This document shows positions 26,458-35,325 of a stretch of 64,000 bases of DNA, piece after piece. A program made the position numbers and the translations under genes. A model generated the notes under the pieces. The model searched no databases. It was not told the DNA's origin and was given only the letters and a program-made list of their open reading frames with translations. How positions within the stretch are numbered: position 1 is the stretch's first letter; each line of letters begins with the position of its first letter. The stretch comes from Haloglomus salinum (GTDB lineage: Archaea; Halobacteriota; Halobacteria; Halobacteriales; Haloarculaceae). The stretch is taken from the NCBI RefSeq assembly GCF_024298825.1, contig NZ_CP101153.1, positions 2,356,001 through 2,420,000 on the forward strand, read 5' to 3'.

Positions 26458-27014
26458 GCGCGAAACGGCTGTTCGTGAGTGTCGACCTCGACGGCCTGAC
26501 CGACGCCGTCCGCGAGGCACAGGCGCCGTTCCGTGACCAGCCGGGGATAGCCCCCACGGACCCCGAACAGGTCCACGTGACGCTGAAGTTCCTCGGCGAC
26601 ACAGACCCCGACCGGCTGGACGAGTTGCGCGAGGCACTCCCCACGGCCGTCGCAGACGCCGGCGTTGGGGCCTTCACCGCCGATATCGGTGGCTACGGGG
26701 TCTTCCCCTCCCTCGACTACATCAGCGTCGTCTGGCTCGGTGTCCGGCGGGGGAGCGGGGAACTGACCGCGCTCCACGAGGCCATCGAGGCCCGGACGAC
26801 CGACCTCGGCTTCGACCCGGAGGACCACGAGTTCACCCCCCACGCTACCATCGCCCGGATGCGCGACGCCCGCCGGAAGGAACACGTCCAGGAGGTAGTC
26901 CGCGAGCGGACGCCCGATATCGGCACGCAGCGCATCGAGGAGGTTCGTCTCACAGAGAGCCTGCTGACCGACGAGGGGCCCGTCTACGAGACGCTGGCGG
27001 CGGTTTCTCTGTAA
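26454..27014 (+). CDS. thpR: RNA 2',3'-cyclic phosphodiesterase / 2'-5' RNA ligase
   Basis: This 186-residue 2H phosphoesterase has the two catalytic HxT motifs HVTLKFLGDTD (about residue 42) and HATIARMRDARR (about residue 126). ThpR hydrolyses 2',3'-cyclic phosphates to 2'-phosphates and can ligate tRNA half-molecules in vitro. The GTG start overlaps the uspA stop (GTGA). Within 7 kb lie an intron-containing tRNA, cca and a second 2H protein at 29686-30180. Confidence 0.9.
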   Translation: MSAKRLFVSVDLDGLTDAVREAQAPFRDQPGIAPTDPEQVHVTLKFLGDTDPDRLDELREALPTAVADAGVGAFTADIGGYGVFPSLDYISVVWLGVRRGSGELTALHEAIEARTTDLGFDPEDHEFTPHATIARMRDARRKEHVQEVVRERTPDIGTQRIEEVRLTESLLTDEGPVYETLAAVSL

Positions 27015-27077
27015 TCGCCAGCCGACGGCACGGCGTCGCCGTTTAGGCCCGCCGAAAACATCAACTCCGTGACAGTT

Positions 27078-27944
27078 ATGCGTGGCGGCACGTTACCCTC
27101 CGATATGGCCGACGTGACGCTCGCCGCGCTGGTGCTCGTCTTCGTCGCCGGGCTCATCACGGCTCTTGCGACGGGGCTGGGCGCGTTCCCGTTCTTCGTG
27201 CTCGATGAGGTGAGCGACCGGCTCAACGTCGTGCTCTGGGGACTGGCCTCCGGTATCATGCTCGCAGCCTCCCTGTTCGGGCTCGTTCGCGAGGGGCTCG
27301 CCGAGGCCGACCGCGGACCCCAGCTATTCTCGCTCGGCACGTACAGCGGTGAGGTCGCGGTCGTGGTGGGCCTGCTCGCGGGTGTCCTCCTCGTCGTCGT
27401 GGCCCACGAGGTCGTCGAGGGTGCCGAGGTGAACCCGCGCCAGTACGAGGAGGCCGACTTCCGGAAACTGGTGCTCATCCTGGGTATCCTTACGGTCCAC
27501 TCGTTCCCGGAGGGGGTCGCTATCGGCGTCTCCTTCGCCGACCTCAACATCGAGGGGATGACCCTGCTCGGCTTCACCGTCCCGCTGCTCGCGGTGTTCA
27601 TGACCGTCGCTATCTCCATCCACAACATCCCGGAGGGCGTGGCCATCTCCATCCCGCTGCGGACGATGGGCGTCTCGAACTGGAAGATGGTCTGGTGGGC
27701 GGTGTTCTCCTCGCTTCCCCAGCCTATCGGCGCGGTGCTGGCGTTCTACTTCGTCCGCCTCGCCCGGGCGTTCCTGCCGGTCGGCTTCGGCTTCGCCGCC
27801 GGCGCGATGATCTACCTCGTTCTGACGGAGTTCGTCCCGGAGGCGCTGGAGGAGGGCGCCGGGTTACCGGGTAACGGCTACCGGGAACTCGTCGCCGGAA
27901 TCGTCGTCGGGGTCGCGGTGATGGTGCCGCTCGCGTTCATCTGA
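27078..27944 (+). CDS. ZIP family metal transporter
   Basis: From ATG 27078 the protein is 288 residues (279 if ATG 27105 is used). About eight membrane helices are visible, with the two metal-binding motifs LTVHSFPEGVAIGVSF and SIHNIPEGVAISIP characteristic of the GufA/ZupT branch, which imports zinc and other divalent cations. A GTTTAGG element about 35 bases upstream supports a start close to 27078. No regulator is adjacent. Confidence 0.88.
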   Translation: MRGGTLPSDMADVTLAALVLVFVAGLITALATGLGAFPFFVLDEVSDRLNVVLWGLASGIMLAASLFGLVREGLAEADRGPQLFSLGTYSGEVAVVVGLLAGVLLVVVAHEVVEGAEVNPRQYEEADFRKLVLILGILTVHSFPEGVAIGVSFADLNIEGMTLLGFTVPLLAVFMTVAISIHNIPEGVAISIPLRTMGVSNWKMVWWAVFSSLPQPIGAVLAFYFVRLARAFLPVGFGFAAGAMIYLVLTEFVPEALEEGAGLPGNGYRELVAGIVVGVAVMVPLAFI

Positions 27945-28011
27945 GAGCGGGCACGACTGCCGGGAGCGAGTGCGGGAGCCGAAAAGGGATGCCGCGCCGA
28001 GCAGCGCCGGC

Positions 28012-28245
28012 TCAGAACTGCGGGCCGCGGATGTCGTTCCGGGTGGAGGACCGGCCATCGGAACGGTTCCGCATCCGGAACCACTTCGCGATGCCGAGGA
28101 CGCCGCCGGTGGCGCTCAGCCCGACCAGCAGCGGCCCCAGCGTGTTCGCCGGGAGCTGCGCGTAGATGTACGACCCCGTCCCCAGCCCGAAGAGCGCCAC
28201 CGCCAGCGTCGCGGCGACGATGAACGCGTCGAGTGCTCGCCCCAT
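28012..28245 (-). CDS. Small two-helix membrane protein
   Basis: This 77-residue protein has two membrane segments, AFIVAATLAVALFGLGTGSYI and TLGPLLVGLSATGGVLGIA, then a basic, polar tail (WFRMRNRSDGRSSTRNDI). No family is recognised. It is downstream of, and on the same strand as, the DUF6663 gene 55 bases away, so they may be one operon. Confidence 0.6.
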   Translation of the reverse strand: MGRALDAFIVAATLAVALFGLGTGSYIYAQLPANTLGPLLVGLSATGGVLGIAKWFRMRNRSDGRSSTRNDIRGPQF

Positions 28246-28300
28246 ACGAGGACGAACGGTAGCCCACGCTATTCCCGTTCTGCCGGGTATACGGCCCGGT

Positions 28301-29092
28301 TTAAGACACGTCCTCGCCGGCGTCCGCGTCGGTGTCGGAATCCGGCGTCGTCGGTTCGGGTGTGTGCTCCGTCGGCGCGTTCGCGTTCGTCGCGTCCTCG
28401 AACAGCGGTTCGGCAGGACGCGTCAGGTCGTACGTGTCCCGGACCGTCTCCGCGACCATGCCGCCCTTCTCGACGACGATGTAGACGACGACGTACGGGT
28501 CGTCGGGGTCGAGGACGAACGCCTCGAACGGCGGGTCCTCGCCCTGTGCGAGGCGGTCGACCAGCGGGTCCAGTGGCTTCACGCCGTCGCGGAACTCGGC
28601 GAACAGGTCCCGCTGTCCGGGCTGGTCGGCGAACGTGTAGACGACGCCGGCGGGGTCGCCGTCGGTGGTGTAGGTCACCCGGGAGTTCATCGCCTGTCCG
28701 TCGCGGCGGGCGGTCTCCCAGCAGGACTGTGCGGCCTCGAACACGGGGTCGGCGTCGGCCACGAACGCGAACAGGGAGCGCTCCAGCACGTCGAGCGACT
28801 CGACGACGGGGTCGTCGCCGGTCCAGTCGAACTCGGCGTCGACGCGGTAGCCCGGGCGGAGACCGCGGACCCGCTCGTCGAGGGCGCCGTGGCCCTCGTG
28901 GGGCACGTACGTCGGGTCGCCGGCTGGGTCGATGAACAGCCACTCCTCGCGGTCGCGCGTGCTCTCGAGGACCCGGTACGGCCCGTCGAGCAGGGGCTCG
29001 TCCGGGTCCTCCCGTTCGGTCGTCGTCTCCGGGCGCCTCCCGGCCGCCTCTGCGGGGTCGTCGGGCGCGTCCGGTACGCTCGGTTCCGTCAC
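28301..29092 (-). CDS. DUF6663-like haloarchaeal protein
   Basis: GTG 29092 gives 263 residues. The sequence shows a beta-rich N-terminal part (GPYRVLESTRDREEWLFIDP, GYRVDAEFDWTGDDPVVESL), a helical middle (LFAFVADADPVFEAAQSCWE), and an alpha/beta stretch with MNSRVTYTTDGDPAGVVYTF and DDPYVVVYIVVEKGGMVAET. Disordered acidic ends flank it. It resembles the conserved, uncharacterised DUF6663 family. Upstream extension to 29293 enters repeat sequence and was rejected. Confidence 0.72.
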   Translation of the reverse strand: MTEPSVPDAPDDPAEAAGRRPETTTEREDPDEPLLDGPYRVLESTRDREEWLFIDPAGDPTYVPHEGHGALDERVRGLRPGYRVDAEFDWTGDDPVVESLDVLERSLFAFVADADPVFEAAQSCWETARRDGQAMNSRVTYTTDGDPAGVVYTFADQPGQRDLFAEFRDGVKPLDPLVDRLAQGEDPPFEAFVLDPDDPYVVVYIVVEKGGMVAETVRDTYDLTRPAEPLFEDATNANAPTEHTPEPTTPDSDTDADAGEDVS

Positions 29093-29190
29093 TGCGCAGT
29101 GCTTGGTCGTGCGTGGACAAAGGCGCCCCGGGTTGGGTCCGAAGGCTGTCCCGGTGAGGTTCGTGTCCGCCGCGACGACGGAACCGCGTA

Positions 29191-29360
29191 GAAAGCCCCC
29201 GGCCGCTGAGGGCCCCGCGGCTCGCTGTGCGCGCTCGCTTCGCTCGCGTGCTTGCTTCGCCGGGGTGGTTCGATGAGCGAAGCTCATCGTCATCCCAGAA
29301 ATCTCCGATTTCTGGAGAGACCGCTCAGCGGGTGGCCCCTTTCAGTCCCACCCTGTGGCC
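29191..29360 (+). repeat. Structured intergenic repeat, family B copy 2
   Basis: It starts GAAAGCCCCCGGCCGCTGAG and ends CTCAGCGGGTGGCCCCTTTC followed by AGTCCCACCCTGTGG. The arms CCGCTGAG and CTCAGCGG pair, and the inner part has further hairpins (GATGAGC...GCTCATC, GAAATC...GATTTC). The ends match the copy at 9547-9683, whose stem has a different sequence. It lies directly before a family A copy. Confidence 0.6.
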
Positions 29361-29367
29361 CGTCGCA

Positions 29368-29550
29368 CCTGAGCGTTCGCGCGTGGTGGTTCCGGCGGAG
29401 TGCTCGTGCCCCCACACCTCCCCGCGCCAGCGCCGTGGTGGCTCACCACGCTCGCGTTGCTCGCGGGTTCGCCAGGGTGGCGCTGGCGCGCTTCCTGGTC
29501 CCGGAACCGGCCGGCCGAGCAACCGTCACCCGGACGGGAGCGTCAGAGCT
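29368..29550 (+). repeat. Structured intergenic repeat, family A copy 3
   Basis: The core reads GTGGTTCCGGCGGAGTGCTC then GTGCCCCCACACCTCCCC. A stem GCGCCAGCGCC (29424-29434) pairs with GGCGCTGGCGC (29479-29489), followed by GCTTCCTGGTCCCGGAACCGG. Conserved blocks are nearly identical to copies 1 and 4, while the stem arms differ in both halves and remain complementary. No gene is seen between 29093 and 29685. Confidence 0.7.
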
Positions 29551-29685
29551 TCGCAGCCGTCCCCGTTGTCGTCGCTGTCATAGCGGTGTTGGGGGATATC
29601 CTCCATAAATACGACATTCTATACATAAAATCTACACTTTTATGTAAAATTCGAGGGTAACTCAATTACGGGAGAAATATGACTA

Positions 29686-30180
29686 CTACGTCAGCGAGAT
29701 GCTCTCGACCACGTTCTCGTGGTAGGCGTCCCACACGTCGATACGCTCGATATCCCACTCTATCGGCCCCGCTTCCCGTCCGCGCAGTTGCCCTGCATCC
29801 CCACCGCGAGCGATGGTCACGTGGGGTTCGTACTCGTCGCCCTCCAGCACCTGGCCGAAGGGGTCGACGATGTCGCAGCAGGCCTCGTGGACGTTCATCA
29901 GGCCGGGCGAGTGGACATCGAGATAGGCAACCGGCGCCGCGCCGCTGGGCGGGGCCTCGAACGTGTCGACGCCCTCGACCCGGGCCGGAATCGGCCCCGT
30001 CCCGTCCAGCAGGTCCCGGACCTGGCCGATGAGCCGGCGGTAGTCCTCGGCCTCGCCGAGGCGCTTCAGCACCATCGTGTGGTGTTCACGGGGCTCGGCG
30101 GTCAGACACTCGGTCGCGAGCCCGGCCGCGAGCCGGGCGACCTCGGAGGGAACCGGGACGTTGAGGCTGTACGCGGGCAC
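29686..30180 (-). CDS. 2'-5' RNA ligase family protein (2H phosphoesterase)
   Basis: This 164-residue protein carries two HxT motifs of the 2H superfamily: HHTMVLKRLG (about residue 33) and HVTIARGGDAG (about residue 119), separated by the usual spacing. It is distinct in sequence from the ThpR at 26454. The substrate is probably a cyclic or 2'-5' phosphodiester in RNA or a nucleotide. It starts with GTG 30180 and is a single-gene unit. Confidence 0.82.
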   Translation of the reverse strand: MPAYSLNVPVPSEVARLAAGLATECLTAEPREHHTMVLKRLGEAEDYRRLIGQVRDLLDGTGPIPARVEGVDTFEAPPSGAAPVAYLDVHSPGLMNVHEACCDIVDPFGQVLEGDEYEPHVTIARGGDAGQLRGREAGPIEWDIERIDVWDAYHENVVESISLT

Positions 30181-30319
30181 TGGAAGGCGGTACGAGTCGA
30201 GGCGGAAAGAGGGTGTCGAGAACGGTCGGTCCGGAGCCGCGGCGAGCGAACCGCCGGTGAGCGAACCACCGGCGGGGAGCCCTGACGCGTGGAGGGGTCG
30301 CTGTGGGTGGTCGTCGTGC

Positions 30320-30514
30320 TCAGATGTAGTCGAGGAAGTAGAGGACGATGAGGACGACGATGACGAGTCCGATGAGGTTGGTGAGCGGCCCGAGGAGGGG
30401 GGCGAGCGCGAACTCGATGAGGTCGAAGAGGAGGTTGACGACGATGTAGACGATGACCAGCGCGAGGATTATCTTCAGCAAGTCCTCCACGTCGAGGTCG
30501 GCTCTGTCGAGCAT
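30320..30514 (-). CDS. Small membrane protein (64 residues)
   Basis: ATG 30514 gives MLDRADLDVEDLLKIILAL, then two membrane segments (ALVIVYIVVNLLFDLI and NLIGLVIVVLIVLYFLDYI). The acidic amphipathic N terminus with VEDLLK resembles other short haloarchaeal membrane proteins. Function is unknown. A similarly sized membrane gene follows upstream at 30599-30781 on the same strand. Confidence 0.65.
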   Translation of the reverse strand: MLDRADLDVEDLLKIILALVIVYIVVNLLFDLIEFALAPLLGPLTNLIGLVIVVLIVLYFLDYI

Positions 30515-30598
30515 GACGGGCGGGACTGCGACCGGATACCGCAAAAGCGTGCTGGCCGTATCGACCGGCCCGAGAGCGACCCCCACGACGAACGGGCG

Positions 30599-30781
30599 TC
30601 AGTCGTCGTCACGGCGGAGCAGGAGCAACACGAGACTGGCGAGGACGACCGCCGTGACAAGCGGCGTGAACGGACCGAGCGCGACGTTCAACAGCCACGA
30701 ACCGAGCCACAGCAGCCCGAGCGCGACCCCTACGGCCAGCGCGAACCCGAGCAGCCGCGTCCCGAGCGACCCGTCGGCCAT
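30599..30781 (-). CDS. Small membrane protein (60 residues)
   Basis: ATG 30781 gives 60 residues with two hydrophobic segments (LLGFALAVGVALGLLWLGSWL and LVTAVVLASLVLLLL) and a charged end, RRDDD. It lies divergent from the secreted-type protein at 30896 and upstream of another short membrane gene. No family is recognised. Confidence 0.6.
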   Translation of the reverse strand: MADGSLGTRLLGFALAVGVALGLLWLGSWLLNVALGPFTPLVTAVVLASLVLLLLRRDDD

Positions 30782-30895
30782 GCCCCCGATTCGCCGGGGG
30801 CACGCAAAAGCGCCGTGGCCCGCGAGTCGTGGCGGGCCCGTGAGGACCGTGCGAACGCCGACGGGCTTAACCCGGAGGCGACGAACCTCCGGTCG

Positions 30896-31675
30896 ATGAC
30901 CAGGAGGGACTGGCGCGCAGTGCTGGCCGTGTGCGCGCTCCTGACCGCGAGTCTCGCCGCCGTACCGGCCGGCGCCGTCCACGATACGGGTCGGCAGCTC
31001 ACCGTGCAGGTCCACGAGAGCGGCGCCGCGACGGTCACGTTCGAGCGCTCGTACAACCTCTCGGTCCCCGCCGAGCGTGACCGGTTCGACCGGCTGGCGA
31101 ACAACACGACGGCGCTGCGCGAGCGGCGCGCCGCGTTCGGCCAGCAACTGCGCGCCGCCGCCGCCAACGGGACCGACCGGACCCCTCGCGAGATGCGCAT
31201 CGAGAACGTCACCGTGGCGACCCGGACCGTGAACGGGACGGGTGTCGTCGAGTTCCGGGCGCGCTGGGTCGCCCTCGCCGGCATCTACGGGTCACAGGTC
31301 GTCGTCAACGAGCCGTTCGGGACGAGTTTCGACCCGAACGGGACGCTGGTGGTCCGTGGCCCCGAGGGGTACGTCCGCGAGCAGATGAGCCCGCCCCCGG
31401 ACCGAGCTCTGAAGAACAGCGGGTTCTGGGGCGAAGGAACCGACCTCGAGGGCTTCTCCGCGCGGTTCGTCGACCCCGATGCGACCACCACCGGGGAGGA
31501 GTCGACGCCGCCACAGCCCAGCGGCTTCGGACGCCTCGTCGGCGCGAGCGGCCTCGCCCTTCTCCCCGCGCTGCTGGTCCTGCTTGGGGCGAAGCGCCGT
31601 GACCTGCTTGGCGGCGACCGCGGTGGCGACGGGAGTGGGAACGACGGGAGCGGCAGCCGCGATGGTGACGGGTAG
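30896..31675 (+). CDS. Secreted, C-terminally anchored protein (DUF7345-like)
   Basis: This 259-residue protein has an N-terminal signal peptide ([20 protein letters not shown]). An extracellular beta-rich domain with many N-glycosylation sequons follows ([42 protein letters not shown]). A C-terminal membrane helix ([18 protein letters not shown]) and a Gly/Asp tail end the protein. It resembles DUF7345 haloarchaeal surface proteins. ATG 30896 follows a CTTAACC box about 30 bases upstream. Confidence 0.72.
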   Translation: MTRRDWRAVLAVCALLTASLAAVPAGAVHDTGRQLTVQVHESGAATVTFERSYNLSVPAERDRFDRLANNTTALRERRAAFGQQLRAAAANGTDRTPREMRIENVTVATRTVNGTGVVEFRARWVALAGIYGSQVVVNEPFGTSFDPNGTLVVRGPEGYVREQMSPPPDRALKNSGFWGEGTDLEGFSARFVDPDATTTGEESTPPQPSGFGRLVGASGLALLPALLVLLGAKRRDLLGGDRGGDGSGNDGSGSRDGDG

Positions 31676-31728
31676 CAGTTCCACCGTGGTCACGGCCCGT
31701 TCAAGTACCCCCACGACCGAGAGCCGGT

Positions 31729-32268
31729 ATGGCGAACTCGAACGCGAAGGGTGACCGCCGGGAGCGCGAACTCGTCAACCGGCTGGACGAGCGCGGTTTC
31801 GCGGTGATGCGGGCCCCCGCCTCGGGCAGCGCGACCGAGCGCGAGCTCCCGGACGTGCTGGCTGGCGACGGCGAGGTCTTCTACGCCGTCGAGGCGAAAT
31901 CGTCCGCGGGCGACCCCATCTATCTCGACGGGCAGGAGATCGAGAACCTCGTCTACTTCGCGCAGAACTTCGGTGCCGCCCCGAAGGTCGGCGTGCGCTT
32001 CGACCGCGAGGACTGGTACTTCTTCCACCCCGCGGACCTCTACGTCACGGACGGCGGGAACTACCGCGTGAAGAAGGAGGTCGCACTCGCCGAGGGCGAG
32101 GACATGGACGAGCTGACTGGCCACTCCGAGCGGACCGGACTCGACGACTACGCCGACACCGAGGACGAGGAGGACGACGACGAGGACGGGACGGGCGTCC
32201 GCGACGTGCTGCTGGCGTTCGAGCAGGGCGCCATCACGCTGGAGGAGGCCACGGCGATGCTGGAGTGA
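31729..32268 (+). CDS. hjc: Archaeal Holliday junction resolvase Hjc
   Basis: This 179-residue protein is built on the Hjc nuclease fold, which cuts four-way DNA junctions in recombination. The catalytic residues are [12 protein letters not shown] (Glu), RELPDVLAG (Asp) and YAVEAKSS (E-x-K). The core ends near residue 125. A haloarchaeal acidic extension ([12 protein letters not shown]) and a helical tail follow. Length and motifs are normal. Confidence 0.93.
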   Translation: MANSNAKGDRRERELVNRLDERGFAVMRAPASGSATERELPDVLAGDGEVFYAVEAKSSAGDPIYLDGQEIENLVYFAQNFGAAPKVGVRFDREDWYFFHPADLYVTDGGNYRVKKEVALAEGEDMDELTGHSERTGLDDYADTEDEEDDDEDGTGVRDVLLAFEQGAITLEEATAMLE

Positions 32269-32303
32269 GGAGATTTATCCCGTCGCGGGGCGCCCGCTCC
32301 GGC

Positions 32304-32984
32304 GTGGCCGAGTCGATTCATCGCCGGAACCGCCGCCGGGGGATGCTGTTGCTACTCTGCTCGCTCTGTCTGCTCGCGCAGCCGGTCGTCGGCAACGGGC
32401 CCGGCCCCGACTCCCAGACCGTCTACACGGGCCAGCCCGTCGACCCGGAGACGGAGGCCACGGACGGAGTGCTGGCGCTTCACCCCGGCGTCAACGGCGA
32501 TTTCATCATCACCGGCACGGTCCGGCGCGCGGCGAACGGCACGTTCGAGCGCCCGGCGGAGAACGTCAGCGGCAACCTCCGGGCGCTGACCGACGCCGAG
32601 TTCTACTGGGACAACGGCGGTCAGCAGTACTACGCGGTGAACGCCACGGTGAGCGATGGCATCTTCCGGCTGCGTGCCGAGGCCGTGCCGGCCCGGCAGG
32701 TGGCCGAGGGGCTCGAGGTGCCCGTCGCCGAGGTCTCCGAGCCGGTGGCCCGTGCGGCCCGGTCGAGCAACCACCGCGCGGTGGTCGACCGCGGCCGGAC
32801 CGCCCCCGTCGACTCGGACCCGACTCTCGTGGCGACGGGCGAGGGCTACGTGTTCGTCACGCGCTCGCTGGAACCCGCGCGTGACCCGTACCGGGCCGCG
32901 AAGCTGGGGCTCTACGCGCTCGCGGGGTCGGGGATGGTCGCCGGGGTCCTGCTGCCGATTCTGACGCGGCTCCGACGGACCTGA
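32304..32984 (+). CDS. Secreted/membrane-anchored protein, unknown
   Basis: GTG 32304 gives 226 residues: a basic start, a signal segment (GMLLLLCSLCLLAQPVVG), an extracellular region with N-glycosylation sequons (AANGTFERPAENVSGNL, YAVNATVSDG), and a C-terminal membrane helix (LGLYALAGSGMVAGVLLPIL). GATTTATCC at 32271-32280 lies about 25-30 bases before this GTG and supports it over the GTG at 32265 that overlaps hjc. Function is unknown. Confidence 0.68.
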   Translation: MAESIHRRNRRRGMLLLLCSLCLLAQPVVGNGPGPDSQTVYTGQPVDPETEATDGVLALHPGVNGDFIITGTVRRAANGTFERPAENVSGNLRALTDAEFYWDNGGQQYYAVNATVSDGIFRLRAEAVPARQVAEGLEVPVAEVSEPVARAARSSNHRAVVDRGRTAPVDSDPTLVATGEGYVFVTRSLEPARDPYRAAKLGLYALAGSGMVAGVLLPILTRLRRT

Positions 32985-32996
32985 GTCCGACGCCGG

Positions 32997-34631
32997 TCAG
33001 AACGTCTCGCGGAGGTGTCGAACACGCTCGTCGACCGACCGGTGTGCGGCATCGAGCAGGACCCGTCCGAAGAACAGGTCGTACGGGGCACGGAGGACCG
33101 ACCGAACGGTGCGCACGCGGCTGGTGGACGGTGAGATACGCCCGCTCCCGTCGGCGACGGCCGCGCCAGCGCCCCTGGCCTGAAGCGCCTCCAGCCGACG
33201 CAGCGCCCGGACCGTCGCGTCCGGCCCGACCGCCCGGGCGGCGTGTTCGTCGGCGGCCTGCTCGGCCGCCGCGTAGTCGTAGAACGCCAGCAGCGCGTTC
33301 CGGCCGCCGAAGCCGAGGCCGGCGAGCGCCGCCGCCGCGGCCGCCGTCAGATCGCGTCCGTCGAGGTGATGGGCCTCGTGGGCGACGACGGCGCGGAGTT
33401 CGTCCGCTGCCAGCGTCTCGACCACGGGCCGGTCGACGAGGACGCCGCGCCACAGGCCCGCGACGGCCACCGGGCGTACGAGCGGCCGGTCCGTCGAGAC
33501 GACGCGAACGGGAACCGGGAACGCGTCGGGGACGCCGTCGCCGGTGTCGCGGGCGGCCGCGTCGAGCGGCTCCGACCGGGCGAACGCCGCGAGTCGCCCG
33601 CCGACGCTCCCGGCGAGGTGTGCGCCCCAGCCGACGGCGAGGAACGCCAGCGGCGCCACGAGCAACAGCGTGAACCCGGCCACCGCCGGGTCGCCACCCA
33701 GCGCCGTCCGGAGGGCTGCGCGGGACGGGACCACCGGCACCGGGCGGCCGGTGACGACGGCGAGAAAACCGAGGCCGACGCTGCCCGCGAGGACGAGCGT
33801 CAGAGCGCCGTAGCCGGCCGCTGCCAGCGCACGGTACCGGCGGGCGACGGGCGCCAGCCGCGCGGCCCGGAAGCGCCGGAGCGCGAGGTGACAGTACGCG
33901 ACGAACAGCGCCGCGAGCACGAGCGCGAGCGCGCCAGCCAGCCCGACCGCGAGCGTAGGCGACCGTGCGTCCCGCAGGAGCGCGCCCCCGACGAGGAGGT
34001 TCGTCGCGGCGACGAGCGGCGCGAGCAGCCCCGACAGTGGCACGTCGAGCGCGGTCACGCGCCGGCCCGTCCCCGCGAGCAGGTACGCGCCTGCCCCGAT
34101 AGCGGTCAGGACCGTGACGGGCGCGGCCGCCACGGTTGGCGGGAGTGTTCCCCGGAGCGTGCCGAACAGCGCCAGCGCCGTCGCCGCGTAGGGCGCCAGC
34201 GTGGCCGCGGTCAGCCCGCGGTCGACGACGTGGACGCCCGGCGTGTCCGGGAGTGGGCCGACGAGCAGATGGCCGACGGGGAGCAGCGTCAGCACGACGC
34301 CGCCCCAGAGTGCCGGGAGGAAGGTCCACGGGGGCGCTCCCAGGGCCAGCCCCGCGGCGACGGCCAGGAGGAGGCCGACGGCCCCCGGCGCGTACTCGCG
34401 GGGGAGCGCGACGCTGACCCGAAGGTCGCCCGTGGCCGCGTCGAGTTCCGCGGTCGTCCGGTAGGGACCGCGCCGGGCGACCCAGCGGCTCGTGGCGGGG
34501 GTCTCGGCCGCTTCGTCCCGGTCGTCGTCCCCGCCCTCGCTGTCGGCGGTGAAGCGCGCGTCGTCCTCGAACGCCGCCCGCACGAGCGCGGCGGGCCGGT
34601 CGAGCGCGCGGGTCTCGTGGTAGGCCTGCAT
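32997..34631 (-). CDS. M48-type membrane zinc metallopeptidase
   Basis: This 544-residue protein has about eight to ten membrane helices. The zinc motif HEAHHLDGRD (HExxH) lies near residue 413, and the downstream acidic ligand region is AAAEQAADEHAAR. This is the layout of HtpX/BlaR-type M48 peptidases with the active site at the membrane. An acidic soluble segment (EGGDDDRDEAAETP) lies near the N terminus. It converges with the gene ending at 32984. The target is unknown. Confidence 0.82.
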   Translation of the reverse strand: MQAYHETRALDRPAALVRAAFEDDARFTADSEGGDDDRDEAAETPATSRWVARRGPYRTTAELDAATGDLRVSVALPREYAPGAVGLLLAVAAGLALGAPPWTFLPALWGGVVLTLLPVGHLLVGPLPDTPGVHVVDRGLTAATLAPYAATALALFGTLRGTLPPTVAAAPVTVLTAIGAGAYLLAGTGRRVTALDVPLSGLLAPLVAATNLLVGGALLRDARSPTLAVGLAGALALVLAALFVAYCHLALRRFRAARLAPVARRYRALAAAGYGALTLVLAGSVGLGFLAVVTGRPVPVVPSRAALRTALGGDPAVAGFTLLLVAPLAFLAVGWGAHLAGSVGGRLAAFARSEPLDAAARDTGDGVPDAFPVPVRVVSTDRPLVRPVAVAGLWRGVLVDRPVVETLAADELRAVVAHEAHHLDGRDLTAAAAAALAGLGFGGRNALLAFYDYAAAEQAADEHAARAVGPDATVRALRRLEALQARGAGAAVADGSGRISPSTSRVRTVRSVLRAPYDLFFGRVLLDAAHRSVDERVRHLRETF

Positions 34632-34697
34632 GGATGGTCGGTGGGCAGGTGGGCGTGGACGCGGGGAGCGTCGGGGGGAGCGACGGCGGGAGCCGCC

Positions 34698-35177
34698 TCA
34701 GGGCGGCGGGAGGAAGCCGGGCATCCGCAGCAGTGCCTCGGTCATCGCGCCGTCGTCGCCCGCCGTGGGGTGGCCGGCCTCGTCCGGCAGGAGCGCGAGC
34801 AGCTGCGCCGTCGAGAGCAGGTAGACCGAGGGGTTCTCGGCGTCGACCATCTCCTCGTAGGCGAGGTAGACGACCCGCGACTCCGGTTCGAAGTTCGACC
34901 GGACGACGTCGTCCAGTCGTTCGGGCGGGCGGACCCGGCGCTGTCGGTTCTCACCGCCGTCGTACACCTTGTACCGGCCCACGTCGACGTACTCCGGGGC
35001 CTCCAGCGGTCGCCGCGAGAGGACGACGTAGTCGGAGTGGCGCTCGTAGTTCCAGTGGACGCTCTCGCCGTCCAGCGGATGCTCGAACGCGATGGTCTCG
35101 CGGACGGCGGGCGGGAGCGGGACGTACCGGTTCGCCCCGACCGTCTCCTGCACCGCCAGCGTCCAGTCCCGGCTCAT
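34698..35177 (-). CDS. Conserved hypothetical haloarchaeal protein
   Basis: This 159-residue acidic soluble protein begins MSRDWTLAVQETVGANRYVP and continues LPPAVRETIAFEHPL, SDYVVLSRRPLE, RVVYLAYEEMVDAENPSVYL and LLALLPDEAGH. The N-terminal part faintly recalls AbrB-like swapped-hairpin patterns, but no motif is decisive. It is 66 bases upstream of the M48 peptidase gene on the same strand, possibly co-transcribed. Confidence 0.65.
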   Translation of the reverse strand: MSRDWTLAVQETVGANRYVPLPPAVRETIAFEHPLDGESVHWNYERHSDYVVLSRRPLEAPEYVDVGRYKVYDGGENRQRRVRPPERLDDVVRSNFEPESRVVYLAYEEMVDAENPSVYLLSTAQLLALLPDEAGHPTAGDDGAMTEALLRMPGFLPPP

Positions 35178-35325
35178 GTAATCACTTCCGCGCGTGCAAC
35201 ACCTGAACCTGCCGCGCTTGTCACGGTGTGACTCGTTTCACGGGTGTAACTCTTTCCTCGGTGACGGGGCGTTTTCTTGTATGAAGTTTGATATTTTGTA
35301 AGTGGGTCGGGTGTGTGGGTTGGGT

